A stretch of DNA of 64,000 bases from Crotalaria pallida (lineage: Eukaryota > Streptophyta > Magnoliopsida > Fabales > Fabaceae), in assembly GCA_037953625.1 (NCBI GenBank), contig CM075651.1, positions 152,288,001 to 152,352,000 on the forward strand, written 5' to 3'. Each line of letters begins with the position of its first letter. The first letter of the stretch is position 1. The notes under the pieces are model-generated. The model was not told where the DNA came from and searched no databases. It worked only from the letters and a program-made list of their open reading frames with translations. Both the position numbers and the translations under genes were made by a program. Positions 23,341-34,369 of this stretch are shown piece by piece.

Positions 23341-24733
23341 AAAGACTAAACTGTCACTTTAGTCCCTCACTTTGTAATAAGCTTTCATTTTAGTCCCTGA
23401 CTTTTCAATAATTCCTTTTTAGTCCCTCACTTTGAAAAAAGTTACTCACGTTAGTTCCTGACAACGTTTTCCGTTGATGGACGTTAACGTCGCCGTTAAC
23501 TTTCAATATCGTATTTCATTTTAGTCCTTAACTTAAATTTTTTAATTCACTTTAGTCCCTCACTATATTGTGTTTCATTTTAGTCCCTAACTTAAAAATT
23601 TTAATTCACTTTAGTCCCTCACTATAATAACAATGATGTTTCTTTCTCTTTTCTCTTGTAGTGTGACTACCTTAAAAATATTGTCTGTTCTTCTTGTTAT
23701 TCTGTAAACTAACTTTATAGTTTATATAAGCACTGACTCCAAACTTTGCACCTGAAAGCATCAATAGGAAAGTTTCTTTCGGATGAACACTTCAAAATAC
23801 ATTATTTCATTATCCATATAACTGGTATGTTTTTACTCTAAACTCTTTAATGTTTTAGTTTTTTTTATAAGCTCTTTAGTGTTTTAGTTATCTATCCATG
23901 TGTGAACTAACCGGAATCCTACGGACAACAAGTTAAGATATATGAAGGGTCTTCCATAATACAAAGCAGCGTCTCTATTTGATAGGCTTGTGTTTAACAA
24001 TGTATTCCATATTCACTTTACACTTATGAAATTTGTACATAGTTTGATTTCAAAAATAAAACATTGTTGTAACAAAAAAAAACTAAAACATTGTTTGTAT
24101 TGATAGACAAAACAAGCTCTAGGTGAACGAGTTCGTATCTTGCTATCAAGAGCTACTCCTTTGCCTAGGCATGTAAAGGAATTTTTGAGGTATGACGTTT
24201 GAATATCAAGCTAAACAAATTGGGGGAGTTTACAACATTTTGGTAATGACTCTTAAACACAAAACTCAATAAAATATTTTTGAATCAAAATTATTGATAC
24301 CTTCAAATGCAAAGCTTGGAGTCAATGCTTATATAAACTATAAAGTTAGTTTACAGAATAGCAAGAAGAACATACAGTCAATACTTTTATGGTAGTCACA
24401 CTACAAGAGAAAAGCGAAAAAAAACATCATTGTTATTATAGTGAGGGACTAAAGTGAATTAAAATTTTTAAATTAAGGACTAAAATGAAACATGATATAA
24501 TGAGGGACTAAAATGAATTAAAAATTTTAAGTTAGAGACTAAAATGAAATACGATATTGTAAGTTAACGGCGACGTTAACGGCGACGTTAACGTCCATCA
24601 ACGGAAAACGTTGCCAGGGACTAACGTGAGTAACTTTTTTCAAAGTGAGGGACTAAAAAGGAATTATTGAAAAGTCGGGGACTAAAATGAAAGCTCCTTA
24701 CAAAGTGAGGGACTAAAGTGACAGTTTAGTCTT
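23341..24733. mobile_element. 1.39-kb non-autonomous element with ~430-bp TIRs
   Basis: The left arm (23341-23768) and right arm (24291-24733) are inverted copies. Termini are AAAGACTAAACTGTCACTTT and GTGACAGTTTAGTCTTT. Each arm contains repeated TTTAGTCCCTCACTTTG-type modules and a GTTAACGTCGCCGTTAAC near-palindrome. In the right arm that motif is extended (GGCGACGTTAACGGCGACGT). The ~520-bp centre has no transposase frame. A second copy starts at 63178. Long arms suggest a Mutator-like or foldback transposon. A 9-bp TSD was not clear: flanks ATTTTTCTA and TTGTTTCTA match at only 7 of 9. Confidence 0.75.
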
Positions 24734-25331
24734 TTTGTTTCTAAATAAACATACTCGTTTAGCATCTTTAACCCATCAATATCTTTAGCATTTTACAAAT
24801 TTTTATGCCGCATACGTACACCACCACTAACTACCGACCACCGCCATCATCGCTGTCACCGCCACTACCTTCACTGCATCCATCACTATCTTCTATGTCA
24901 CCACCTCTACCACCACTTGTCCACTTCTATTTGTCAGCGCAAACATTATGTTTTATTTGTAGAAATCATCATCATGTAATTTGGTTATAGCAGGGATATG
25001 CATATATAGCCCTTGTTTCTTTGGGGCCTTGGGGGCTTGTCTTTAGAATTGTTATTTTACTCTTTTTTCTTACTGCATGGACTATTTCTTATACTACTAC
25101 TTATTTTGGAATGAAAGTTTGTCTTATAAAAAAATCACCATCACCACCACTAAAGGGTATTTTAGTACTTTATTAGTCTTGTTCTGCTTTTGTTGTACAT
25201 CAATCGACAAACAGTAGATGCATGGAACATAAACATTGTGTTGTAACTCATCAGTTACTTGTGCTGTGGTATTGCTTGGCCTTGATATGATCTTGGCTCA
25301 TAGCAAGGCAAAGTCAGACAATTAAAAGTGT
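24734..25331. other. Spacer containing a probable LINE 3' end
   Basis: The region 24990-25127 has the GT-rich composition of plant LINE 3' ends and finishes GTTTGTCTTATAAAAAAA, the same tail as other LINE ends here. A proline/serine-rich open frame upstream (24805-24990) comes from CCACC-type repeats and is not considered a gene. Confidence 0.4.
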
Positions 25332-25964
25332 CCTGTTCGGCAAAATTAGCTGTGAGTTTGTAACTTGTAGTCGTGAGCTTTTAACTTGTAGCTGTTAAGC
25401 TAGCTAGGAACTGTGAGATTGTAGTTGGGAGCTTATAACTGTTTAGCTAATTATTTAAAATAGTGTTGTTTGGGAAAACTAGCTTTTGAAGTAGTTAAAA
25501 GTTATTAAATGACCAAAAAGGACATGCAACATTTTATTATTTTAAAATTTTTTCTTTATTTATTAAATAGATAGTTAATTAATTAATTAATTAATAAAAT
25601 ATAAAAATTATTAAATTATAATTAATTAAATTCATTTTTTTCTTAATTTATTATTACGTGGTTAATTAATTAATTATAACAAAATTATTAAATTATAATT
25701 AATAATTAATTAAAGGATAGTAAAATAATTTTAAATTTTGTTTGAGGATATAATTGGTATATGAATTATTGAAAGCTAGTTTAGTTTCTAGAAAGCTACT
25801 TCAAGTAGCTTTCTAAAAGCTAGCTTTCAAAAGCTACAAGCTCCTTTTTTAAAAGCTATAAGCTCCTTTTAATTTGTGTTCACCAAATGGGGCTAGTAGC
25901 TTATTGATTGAATCTAAAAGTTCCTAACTAGCTAAAAAGCTCCTAGCTCGTGTTGCCGAACAGA
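25332..25964. mobile_element. hAT-like MITE, family D copy 2
   Basis: Starts CCTGTTCGGCAAAATTAGC and ends GTGTTGCCGAACAGAG. The inverted termini are cleaner than in copy 1 (2000-2636). The central AATTAATTA-rich core and the flanking AGCTACTTCAAGTAGCT palindrome are family features. Confidence 0.75.
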
Positions 25965-28427
25965 GCTAAAATAAATCACAATGTTTGTTGTAAAAGAAGT
26001 TTGACTCTTAAGTGCATGAATTCAATTTTTTTTACGGGGTATTCTTGCATTTTATTATTATTGGGATGGATAGAAGATTAATTTTTAGGACGTGATTTAG
26101 ATTGCTGTTTATTCAACTAATATTTTTATTGAGAATGGAACATTGGTTTTTTGTTATGATCATAGTGTATTTTTATCACTGCACTAACACTTTTGTTGGT
26201 ACAGAAATTCGAATTTAAACGAGAGAGAATCAATTCTTCAAATTATATAATCACTCTTTTATTCTGAAATGAAAGGAAATACGGAAGATCCAATGGCTAG
26301 ACACTAATAATGATTCTATAAATAAGCCCGGCCTCCTAAACTTTATTAATTCAATAAGATAAAATTAACTAAAAGTATTGTAAATTTTTCTTTTATTTTT
26401 TGGATAAGATAAAATATATTAAAGCCACTTGGGAAGCACAAGCAATACTTCACACAAGAGCAGAAAATAAATTTTTCTTTTATTATTCATACACTTATAC
26501 AGATGCTGCTTTATGATCATTTTCATACACATACACTGGAATTGAATAAGGGGTCATGTTAGAATGTGAAGAAAGTTCTAATTAGCATGTTTGTTACAGT
26601 TGGATTCGTATTATGTAGTTTGTGATGTTTACCCTATAAAGCGCTGTAATATAAATTAAATATCTATTGTACAATCTTCATTTTCGATCGTTTCATTCTC
26701 CCGGAACACTTTCAAATTTTTTCTATAATGTTGTGCTTTAAGATTTATATACACAGATTAAGACATTATTGGAAATTGTAAAAATTTGCTATATTTAAAC
26801 TAAAAATAAATGTGATAAATAAGAATATAGTTAAAAAAACAATAAAATTATATTGAACTTTTAAAATAACATAATATATATAAAAAAACTAAAACAACAT
26901 ATAAACAAGAGGAAGTAATTTCTTTCGTTTTTCACTTTCCTTTTCATTTTCTTTCAAATAAATTACTCTGCAATTCAAAAAATAAAAGTCAAATTTTAAT
27001 CTCTAGGCTACAAATGGATATTGTTTATTTTTTTTATATGTCTAGCTAGTTTATCTATGCTGACAACTTTTTTTTTTTTTATAAGCAAAGAAATTCATTA
27101 ATGAGCACAAAGGGTGCTCAACCCATATAAAAGAATGGACTACATCAAGTGTCACGGATTAGGCCAAAGCACTAGTTATCTATGCTGACAACTAATATAT
27201 ATACTTATTGCCTTATAAAAAATAATTAATAAAAAACAAAATAAAGCCAAAAAAATTCTCATTTGAATACAACATTCAATGTGTCGGCTGCTTTGGATTA
27301 ACATACTGCTTTTGGTATACAGTATTTCCATTGACCAAGCCCCTTGAGCAACGTTGTACTTTGTTTTCTTATACAGTAATTGATTAATTGACTTGAAGGA
27401 CCTAGTTGCCGACTTCTAAGTATCATATTTTTGACCACTAGATCCAATGATCTTACCTAATCGATCAAATAGATCCTCATAAACATGTTTTTCCTTTTCT
27501 GAAAATTAAGTGGCTGTTAGCTAGCCAACGTCGTCTTAGAGCATAGCACATGTTCATTGATGTTGGGGCAGTTTGACTCTTAAAAGCATATACATCAATG
27601 TTTCTGTTACATTTGAAAACTCCAATTGACAATATGAAAAATTCTTAACAATATTTATTTTTAATTTTACAATACTACAGCATGTATTTAAGTTGTTCAT
27701 GTGATGCTATTACACGACTGCACTGTACTATAAGAAGAAAAGGTTACATATATCCCCTTTCTATTAAATTTTCAACCGCCAATCTTTTGAAACATCAACC
27801 ATGTCATTGATTTTTCAGTTGACAGTATCATCAATTTTAAATACTGGTATGAATGATGATAATGACATTATACTTGTTAATGACAAAATAATGATTAAAA
27901 CTCAATTTTTTGATTTAGTTACATGGAGCTGAATAGTTGATTAATTTGGCAGTGTTAGCTAATGTAGAATATATTCTGTTCAATTCGATGTTAATAGTAT
28001 TATATCAAAATGGTTATGATGCTTAAGTTTAATCAACCACACGTATAGTTGAATTCCCATAAAGTGCTTAGCTTATTAAGCATAATTATATATGGAAAAT
28101 CTGATAAGGGGATTTTTTTTTTCTCACATGCTTCTTGAACTAAAAAAAAAAAAGCTTAAATATTATTTTGGTTTTTGAAAATGAAGTAAGTTTTAATTTT
28201 AATAAATAAACTTTAATTTAATTTCATTTTAGTTATTCTGTTTATCGAAATTTCATTCAGCCACATGCATTTGAGTTAATTTACCTAAAGATATTGCAAT
28301 CTTAAATATTAAAAAAAATATATGATAAAAAATAATATAAACAAAAATTAACTATTTTACCACTCATAAATATTATCATCCCAAAAATATACAAGTAATT
28401 CAATAGATTCATGCAGTAGTATATTAT
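25965..28427. other. Intergenic sequence without a recognised gene
   Basis: AT-rich, with one clear LINE end (27051-27193, separate entry). No exons, RNA genes or MITE termini were identified in the rest. Confidence 0.35.
27051..27193 (-). mobile_element. 5'-truncated LINE end with 18-bp TSD
   Basis: TTATCTATGCTGACAACT occurs at 27051-27068 and 27176-27193. The ~107-bp body reads on the minus strand into AATTTCTTTGCTTATAAAAA, the LINE tail consensus of this window. Confidence 0.8.
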
Positions 28428-28605
28428 AAAAATGCTAAAATATACTAGCCCCTTTCGGGAGGCTAGGTAATCTCTAAGCGATGCATCTTACATTGCCAAG
28501 AGCTGGGATTGAACCTCAAACTATTTGGTTAAGTAGCAACACATTTCTTACCATTTTTGCTAACCTCCACTTGAGCATCTCCACATTTCTAAATAAATGC
28601 TAAAA
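28428..28605 (-). mobile_element. tRNA-derived SINE
   Basis: A\TAAATGCTAAAA-like repeats lie at about 28428-28440 and 28592-28605. The minus strand has an A-box-like CTCAAGTGGAGGTTAGC and a B box in GAGGTTCAATCCCAGC. The tail is short and the TSD slightly mutated. Confidence 0.65.
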
Positions 28606-28771
28606 ATTCGTGGAATGATTATATTATAAATAAAATATGTATATAATGAGGGTTTGCTTTTGGATGACATTATTTAACGGTGTAAAATTAGTTAATTTTT
28701 CTTATATTTAAAGCCATTACAACAATTAATTTTTTTAGAATTGAAATCCAAAGTGTTAAATTAATCCTTCA

Positions 28772-28908
28772 ACTATTTTAGTTAAAAAAAAAATTTCTGG
28801 TTTACATGAGAGGTCTGAGAGTAGAACTCATGACCTGGAGAAGCGGGAAATCCTAAGTGTCACTGCAGCCACCAACTGGGCTGCCTTCCGCGGACTATTT
28901 TAGTTAAA
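28772..28908 (-). mobile_element. Short tRNA-like SINE with 15-bp TSD
   Basis: ACTATTTTAGTTAAA is exactly repeated at 28772-28786 and 28894-28908. On the minus strand the ~107-bp body starts CCGCGGAAGGCAGCCCAGTT (A-box region), has a B-box-like GAGTTCTACTCTC and ends in a mixed T/A tail. A shortened relative is nested in the MITE at 6882-7260. Confidence 0.75.
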
Positions 28909-28916
28909 TTTAAATT

Positions 28917-28954
28917 GATCAACATTCTTTTTTTTTTAATGGATCAACAATCTT
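28917..28954 (-). mobile_element. Minute retro-tail insertion with 13-bp TSD
   Basis: GATCAACA(T/A)TCTT at 28917-28929 and 28942-28954 encloses only TTTTTTTTAATG. It lies 9 bp beyond the SINE at 28772-28908. Confidence 0.45.
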
Positions 28955-29039
28955 ATATTAATGGTGTTAGAAAATCTTAACATTATGACCGGCGGTGTTA
29001 ACTACTAATATATACTAGTATTTGTATATTCTTATTAAT

Positions 29040-29314
29040 TATAGGTGACACTTAACAAAATTATATAAATTAAGGGAAGTAGTTACATTTTTTGAAATTT
29101 TCAAATGGTAATTTAATATTATAATTTTATCCTTTTAACTTATTATATTGAAAATTTCACAAATATATTAGTTTACATTGATTAAAAAAAACGCATATAA
29201 AAGAAAAAAAAATAATTTATTGCAATAAAAAGGTTATGAGACCAATTTGAGAAAATGCAAAATAAGTTATAAATAGGATAAAAAAATTCTAAAATACGAC
29301 TTAGACCGGAGGGA
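29040..29314 (-). mobile_element. Degraded Stowaway-like MITE, family G-like
   Basis: The right end TTAGACCGGAGGGA precedes TTATA. The body blocks GTAGTTACATTTTTTGAAA and CTTTTAACTTATTATATTG correspond to family G in reverse. The left terminus is lost. Confidence 0.5.
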
Positions 29315-30277
29315 TTATATTACTACTTTATTACAACAAAAAGTTATGTGACCAATCTGAGAAAAATAAATAAATTAATACGTAAGTAAAAATTAAATAG
29401 TAATTCCATCAGGAAAAAAATTAACGAATCAATTACACTACGGAATTTCGTTACTGTTACATAGTAGTTCTGAAAATTCCTGAGTGGAGAGAAGTCAAAA
29501 TTCTGATTCGAGGTCTTATGTAACTGCTAGGCTCTGTAAAACCGGTTACTATTTACTATTATTTGCCATAATTCGATGAACAACTTGAATGAAGTATTTA
29601 ACCATTTCTCTACTGTACATGTCAGGTAAAGACCATTTCTTATTACAGCAACGGGTCAAAAAATTTGCAGAGAGCTAGCAGTAAGGAAAGGGAAGAGGAA
29701 CTAAGGAAGTGTTATGATGCTAATCCCTACTCATTTTAGTACTACAAATTACAATAAAAAATTCCCTTTCAACAAAAAATTACATATAAAATTCAGTATT
29801 TCACACACATATCTTTCGGGTCACTTATTTGTTGTTTAGATGAGATAATTAAAAGAGAAAATAGATGGTGCGTTCACAGTTTTTACATTATCAGTGTATC
29901 ATTCATAATAATTCATGTGTTTATTGTCGTTAATTTTCAAATAAAAATAATACAAATAAATGGTGAATGATAGAATGATGGTGTAAAAAACATTACACCG
30001 TCAATGCAAATTCATTAATTTCTAATTAAAATGTAAGTGTATGTAAAATTCACCGGTATAAATTATTATAATCATAATCAAAGGCTGAAAATATACATAT
30101 GAGATTGTACTACGTACATATGAGTAGTGTATGTGCTGTTAGACTTAGATGTATATATACTCCGTATGAGTAGTGTGCTGGTAACAAGTGCTCAATCAAA
30201 TTAAAAAAACTCTTATTATTACATTCTTTAAAGAATAATTAAAATTGGACGTCTCATTTATAGCTTGTACATAGGAT
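29315..30277. other. Spacer with a small candidate MITE
   Basis: At about 29868-30008 the inverted pair TTACATTATCAGTGTATCAT and ATGATGGTGTAAAAAACATT suggests a ~140-bp MITE. Otherwise the sequence is AT-rich and featureless. Confidence 0.35.
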
Positions 30278-30928
30278 TTGTTTGGCAAAATTAGCTTATA
30301 ACTAATAGTTGTGAATCTCGCTGAAATCTGTGGAATTGTAACTGAAAGCTTATAGCTGTATAATTAGTTTATTGTAGTAGAGCTGTTTGATAGCTGAAAT
30401 TTGTTAAATGACTTAAAAGATATGGGATCTGTTCGGCAAAACTAGCTTGCAGTTGTGAGCTTGTAACTGTTGGATTTTGCTTGAAATATTCTATTTTACT
30501 AAGTCTCACATTGTCTGGGATTGGAATGAAGGAAGGAAGTCAATGCTATATATTGGGTTTAAGTTCCTTGTTTTAACTTGTCCTAGCTAGTTGAAAAATA
30601 CTTTAAGGTTGTATCCAACTTTTGTTTTTCCTCTTTTATATTCTAGGTTAGAATATTGTGAGCAGTAGTGAGGGTATTTGCTTTGGAGTGTTTGAGTGTA
30701 TTTGGATCAAAGGGAGAGTAGTCTATGTGTTGTAAAAATTTTCATATAGTATTATTTTCTGGTTTTCTTTAGGCAACGATCGTGGTTGTTTTCTCCGGCT
30801 TCAGAGTGTTTTCCACGTTAAATCCTTGTGTGGTGATTGTTCTATTTTCTTATTTTATTTCTCTGTTCCTGACAAGGTTTTAGGAAAAGGTATTTTTTCC
30901 CAACAACTGGTATCAAAGCTTAGGTTCG

Positions 30929-31024
30929 ATGTCAAGTTTTCCGAGTGTCGTGAAGTTTGACATAGAGAAATTTGATGGAATGATAAATTTTGGCTTGTGG
31001 CAAATTCAAGTCAAGATGTGTTGA
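30929..31024 (+). pseudogene. Copia gag N-terminal remnant
   Basis: The frame runs from an ATG just after the primer-binding site and contains KFDIEKFDGMINFGLWQIQV. This matches the conserved opening of Copia gag, where a KFDGxNFxxW phrase is typical, and stops after 31 residues. It is a truncated relic with no capsid or zinc-knuckle region. Confidence 0.7.
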
Positions 31025-31118
31025 TACAATCAGGATTACACAAGGTGGTTTTGTCCTCATTGCATTACCGCAATGTCATGGAGAAAGGATGAGTTTATGC
31101 TAGCGGTTCCGTAATTGC

Positions 31119-31222
31119 ACACGGGCATTGGTTGACATGAATGCAAGGTGTGTGGCACGGGCATTGATTACCGATGCAAGGTGTGACATGAGCATTGATT
31201 GACAATGATGCAAGGTGTGTGG
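31119..31222. repeat. Three imperfect ~33-bp tandem repeats
   Basis: The phrase (G/A)GGCATTG.TT...ATGCAAGGTGTG recurs three times inside the Copia remnant, replacing what should be gag-pol. It is probably non-coding filler. Confidence 0.6.
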
Positions 31223-31864
31223 TGGGTGATGTCGTTCGTTGAGGAACTTCTGGAGATGACGATCGTGGAGGTTGCACCATAAACTTTTCAGCATGGTTTC
31301 GACATGTGCAGCATAATGGCGGGTATACTCTTTATGGTGGAGTATGATAGTTCTTTTAAGCTGTGATTGTCGGTTTAGGCAATGAAGGCAGAAATGCGTA
31401 TATTTCAATCAAGATGGAGTTTGTTGGGTTTTGCTTGAAATATTCTATTTTAGCAAGTCTCACATTGCCTAGGATTGGAATGAAGGAAGGAAGCCAATGC
31501 TATATATTGGGCTTAAGTTCCTTGTTTTAACTTGTCACAGTTGGAAAACACTTTAAGCTTGTATCTAACTTTTGTTTTTCCTCTTTTATATTTTAGGTTA
31601 GAATATTGTGAGGAGTAGTGAGAGTATTTGCTTTGAAGAGTGTGGGTGTATTGGGATCAAGGAGAGAGTAGTCTATGTGTTATAAAAATTTTCACATAGT
31701 ATTATTTTCTGGTTGTCTTTAGGCAACGACCGTGGTTGTTTTCTCCAATTTTGGAGTTTTTTCCACGTTAAATCCTTCTGTAGTGATTGTTCTATTCTCT
31801 TATTTTATTTCTCTGTTCTTGGCAAGGTTTTAGGAAAACGGTATTTCTTCCCAACAACAATTGC

Positions 31865-32384
31865 TGTCAGGACTTGCAACCGGGGATGTTATAACCACCG
31901 AGGAGTCACATTGCTCCAGGGTCATGGGAATAGCGAGGATCACTTATAAGCGAGACATCACATCTTGAACCAAAACCTTAAGGCAATGGTTCTATGGGTC
32001 TTGCCACTTATAAACCTTCTCATCCATCCCGACCATCTTATCCAATGTGGGACTTCATCTCACACTTGAGTACCCAACGGTCTCCTCCATCTAGTGTGAA
32101 TTCCCACACTTATCGGTCATTCCTCCTTGATCCACCATATCCTAGCCGTCGAACCATTGGCTCTGATACCAAAGTCAGGACTTGCAACCAGGGAGGTTCC
32201 AACCACCGAGGAGTCACATTGCTCCAGGATCATGGGAATAGTGAGGAGTCACTTATAAATGAGACACCACATCTTGAACCAAAACCTTAAGACAATGGTT
32301 CTATGGGTTTTGCCACTTATAAACTTTCTCACGTATCTCATCCTATCCAATGCGAGACTTCATCTCACAGTTAAATACCCAACA
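31865..32384 (-). mobile_element. TRIM (terminal-repeat retrotransposon in miniature)
   Basis: Two direct repeats of ~212 bp (31865-32079 and 32173-32384) share TCAGGACTTGCAACC, CCGAGGAGTCACATTGCTCC and ATCTTGAACCAAAACCTTAA. Between them is a ~90-bp interior with TTGGCTCTGATACCAA (32157-32172), the minus-strand form of the tRNA-Met primer-binding site TGGTATCAGAGCC. On its own strand each LTR runs TGTTGGGTA...CCTGAC(A). It encodes nothing. Frames at 31713 and 31994 cross LTRs and are shadows. Confidence 0.8.
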
Positions 32385-33269
32385 GTAACTTGTAGCTATG
32401 AACTTCTAGCTTGTAGCTATTAAGCTAGCTAGGAGCTTGTAGTAGCTGAGAGCTTATAGCTATTTAATTGGCCGACTATTTGAAATAGTGTTGTCCGGCA
32501 AAACTAACTTTTGAAGTAGTTAAAAGTTATTAAATGACGAAAAAGCACATGAAACATTTTATTATTTTAAATTTTTCAAATTTTTTTTTATTTATTAAAT
32601 AGATAGTTAATTAATTAATTCATTAAATATAAAAATTATTAAATTATAATTAATTAAATTCATTTTTTTATTAATTTATTGATTATGTAGTTAATTAATT
32701 AATTAATTATAACAAAATTATTAAATTATAATTAATAATTAATTAAAGGGTAGTAAAACAATTTTAAATTTTGTTTGAAGGTATAATTGGTATATGAATT
32801 ATTTGAAAGCTAGTTTAGTTTCTTGAAAGCTACATCAAGTAGCTTTCTAAAAACTAACTTTCAAAAGCTACAAGCTCCTTTTTGAAAAGCTACAAGCTCC
32901 TTCTAATTTGTGTTCACCGAACGGGGCTACTAGCTTATTGATTGAATCTAAAAGCTTCTAGCTAGTTAAAAAGCTTCTAGCTACCCTTGCCGAACACAGA
33001 CATAATGTAGCCAATATATATATATAATTATAATTAGGTAAAAAATAAAGGGCAAAATTGAGATATAATTATTGAAAGCTCTTTTATTTTTTGAAAAGCT
33101 ACTTCACGTAGCTTTTTGAAAGCTAGCTTCCAAAAGTTATAAGCTTTCTTTTTGAAAGCTATAAGCTTCTTTTATTTTTTGTTCACCAAATAGCTCTAGT
33201 AGCTAATTGTCTGAGTCAATAAGCTAAAAGCTACCAGATAATCTATAAGCTTATCTTACCGAACATTGC

Positions 33270-33523
33270 CTTAATCATATAATACATATAAAAGAAAGTA
33301 GTTATATTTTCTTAAACTTTAAAAAAATAATGTAACATTTGTATTACTTTATCCTCTTAACTTGCATTGAAAATTTTACAATGTATGTTTCACATTAACA
33401 AAATGAAAAGGGGCAAATAAGAGAATAAAACAAAAATGTCTCATAAAAAAATACAAAATGATTTATAAAAAAGTTTGAATAATTCTTTAAAAAATGACCT
33501 ATAAATAAAAAAGAACAAGGGAG
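33270..33523 (-). mobile_element. Degraded Stowaway-like MITE, family G
   Basis: The blocks AAAGTAGTTATATTTTCTTA, TATCCTCTTAACTTGCATTG and GGGCAAATAAGAGAATAAA are family G (34710) in reverse order, and the right end GAACAAGGGAG abuts TA. Confidence 0.55.
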
Positions 33524-33729
33524 TATAATTTTTACATAATTCCTCTAGATTTAAAACAACAGTTTCCAACAATAACTTAATCAAGAGCAAATTATTGTAT
33601 CTTGTATATATCATAATCTTAAAAGGTTTATTCTACATCTGATGATCCTAGATAAGTACAGTACTGTTTTTTTTTTATTTTTTTTAAGTTATACAGTAAA
33701 AATTACATTTTTTAATGGCTTTTTATTGC

Positions 33730-33943
33730 TCTCTTCGTTTCATATGTACTGTATTTTAATGTTATTTTTCCAAATACACCCATATTTATTACATTCTCTT
33801 TTTCACTTCCAATATTTTTCTCTCTTTTCAATAATGATTATATAGGAGAATTATTGTCAAAATACAACAAATCCTTATATCATTTCACAATTTCTTAAAA
33901 TCATGCATAACCTTAAAACACACTACATATGAAACGAATGGAG
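33730..33943. mobile_element. Stowaway-like MITE, family F
   Basis: The left end CTCTCTTCGTTTCATATGTA and right end TACATATGAAACGAATGGAG are near-perfect inverted repeats. The interior CACCCATATTTATTACATTC is the inverse of the corresponding part of 12727-12999. Confidence 0.75.
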
Positions 33944-34049
33944 TAATAAAAAGTCATTAAAAAATGTAATTATTCCACTTTCTTAATAAACGTGAAATCC
34001 CTCAAGGAAACTTTACATTTGGGGATGGAGGGAATATTACGGAGCAGTA

Positions 34050-34345
34050 CTCCCTCCGTCCCTAAATATAAGTCGTTTTGACTTATTTCACACAAATTAA
34101 GAAAAATAATTGAGTATTACACTTCATTTTATGAAAAAATATGTTTACTTTACAAATTTACCCCTATTTAAATTTTATATTTTTCTTTCTACTTTAATTA
34201 CTATGCATCTTCTTTTATGGGAAATAACAAAGAATTTATTGCAATATGAAAATATAAGTGTAATTATGGTGGACATATTTGGAAAAAGAAAATTAATAGG
34301 AGTACTACCTAGATATCTTAAAATGATTTATAATTAAGGACATAG
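34050..34345. mobile_element. Stowaway-like MITE, family E-like
   Basis: Starts CTCCCTCCGTCCCTAAATAT after TA. The interior TTTCACACAAATTAAGAAAA and GGACATATTTGGAAAAAGAA parallel family E at 21942. The right end is worn (ATTAAGGACATAGAAG). Confidence 0.65.
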
Positions 34346-34369
34346 AAGTCTTCATTTTGATGCCCAATG

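Larger units (their letters stand above)
30468..31856 (+). mobile_element. Deleted Copia-type LTR retrotransposon
   Basis: Two direct LTRs, 30468-30905 and 31422-31856 (~435 bp each), begin TGTTGG and end CCCAACA. The left LTR is followed by a primer-binding site TGGTATCAAAGC (30908-30919), complementary to initiator tRNA-Met. A purine tract AAGATGGAG (31411-31419) precedes the right LTR. Only the first ~31 codons of gag survive. The ~516-bp interior has no protease, integrase or reverse transcriptase, so the element cannot move on its own. The two LTRs differ at scattered sites. Confidence 0.85.
30429..32998. mobile_element. Inner hAT-like MITE (family D copy 4) split by retroelements
   Basis: Starts CTGTTCGGCAAAACTAGC and ends CTACCCTTGCCGAACACAG. 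It is interrupted after GAGCTTGTAAC (30467) and resumes at GTAACTTGTAGCTATG (32385). This matches the intact order in copies 1 and 2, so the retroelement unit came later. Confidence 0.75.
30278..33266. mobile_element. Outer hAT-like MITE of a four-layer nest (family D copy 3)
   Basis: The left part, 30278-30428, starts TTTGTTTGGCAAAATTAGC. The right part, 32999-33266, ends TTATCTTACCGAACATTGCC. Between them lies another complete family-D element. The two halves join into a normal but divergent family-D element when the insert is removed. Confidence 0.65.

Noticed and set aside
24805..24990. Pro/Ser-rich frame resembling a cell-wall protein fragment
   Set aside because: Generated by CCACC/CCATC-type simple repeats. 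No signal peptide or repeat register is seen.
31713..32290. Two plus-strand frames of 78 and 98 codons
   Set aside because: They cross the Copia LTR and the TRIM LTRs. No protein domain is present.
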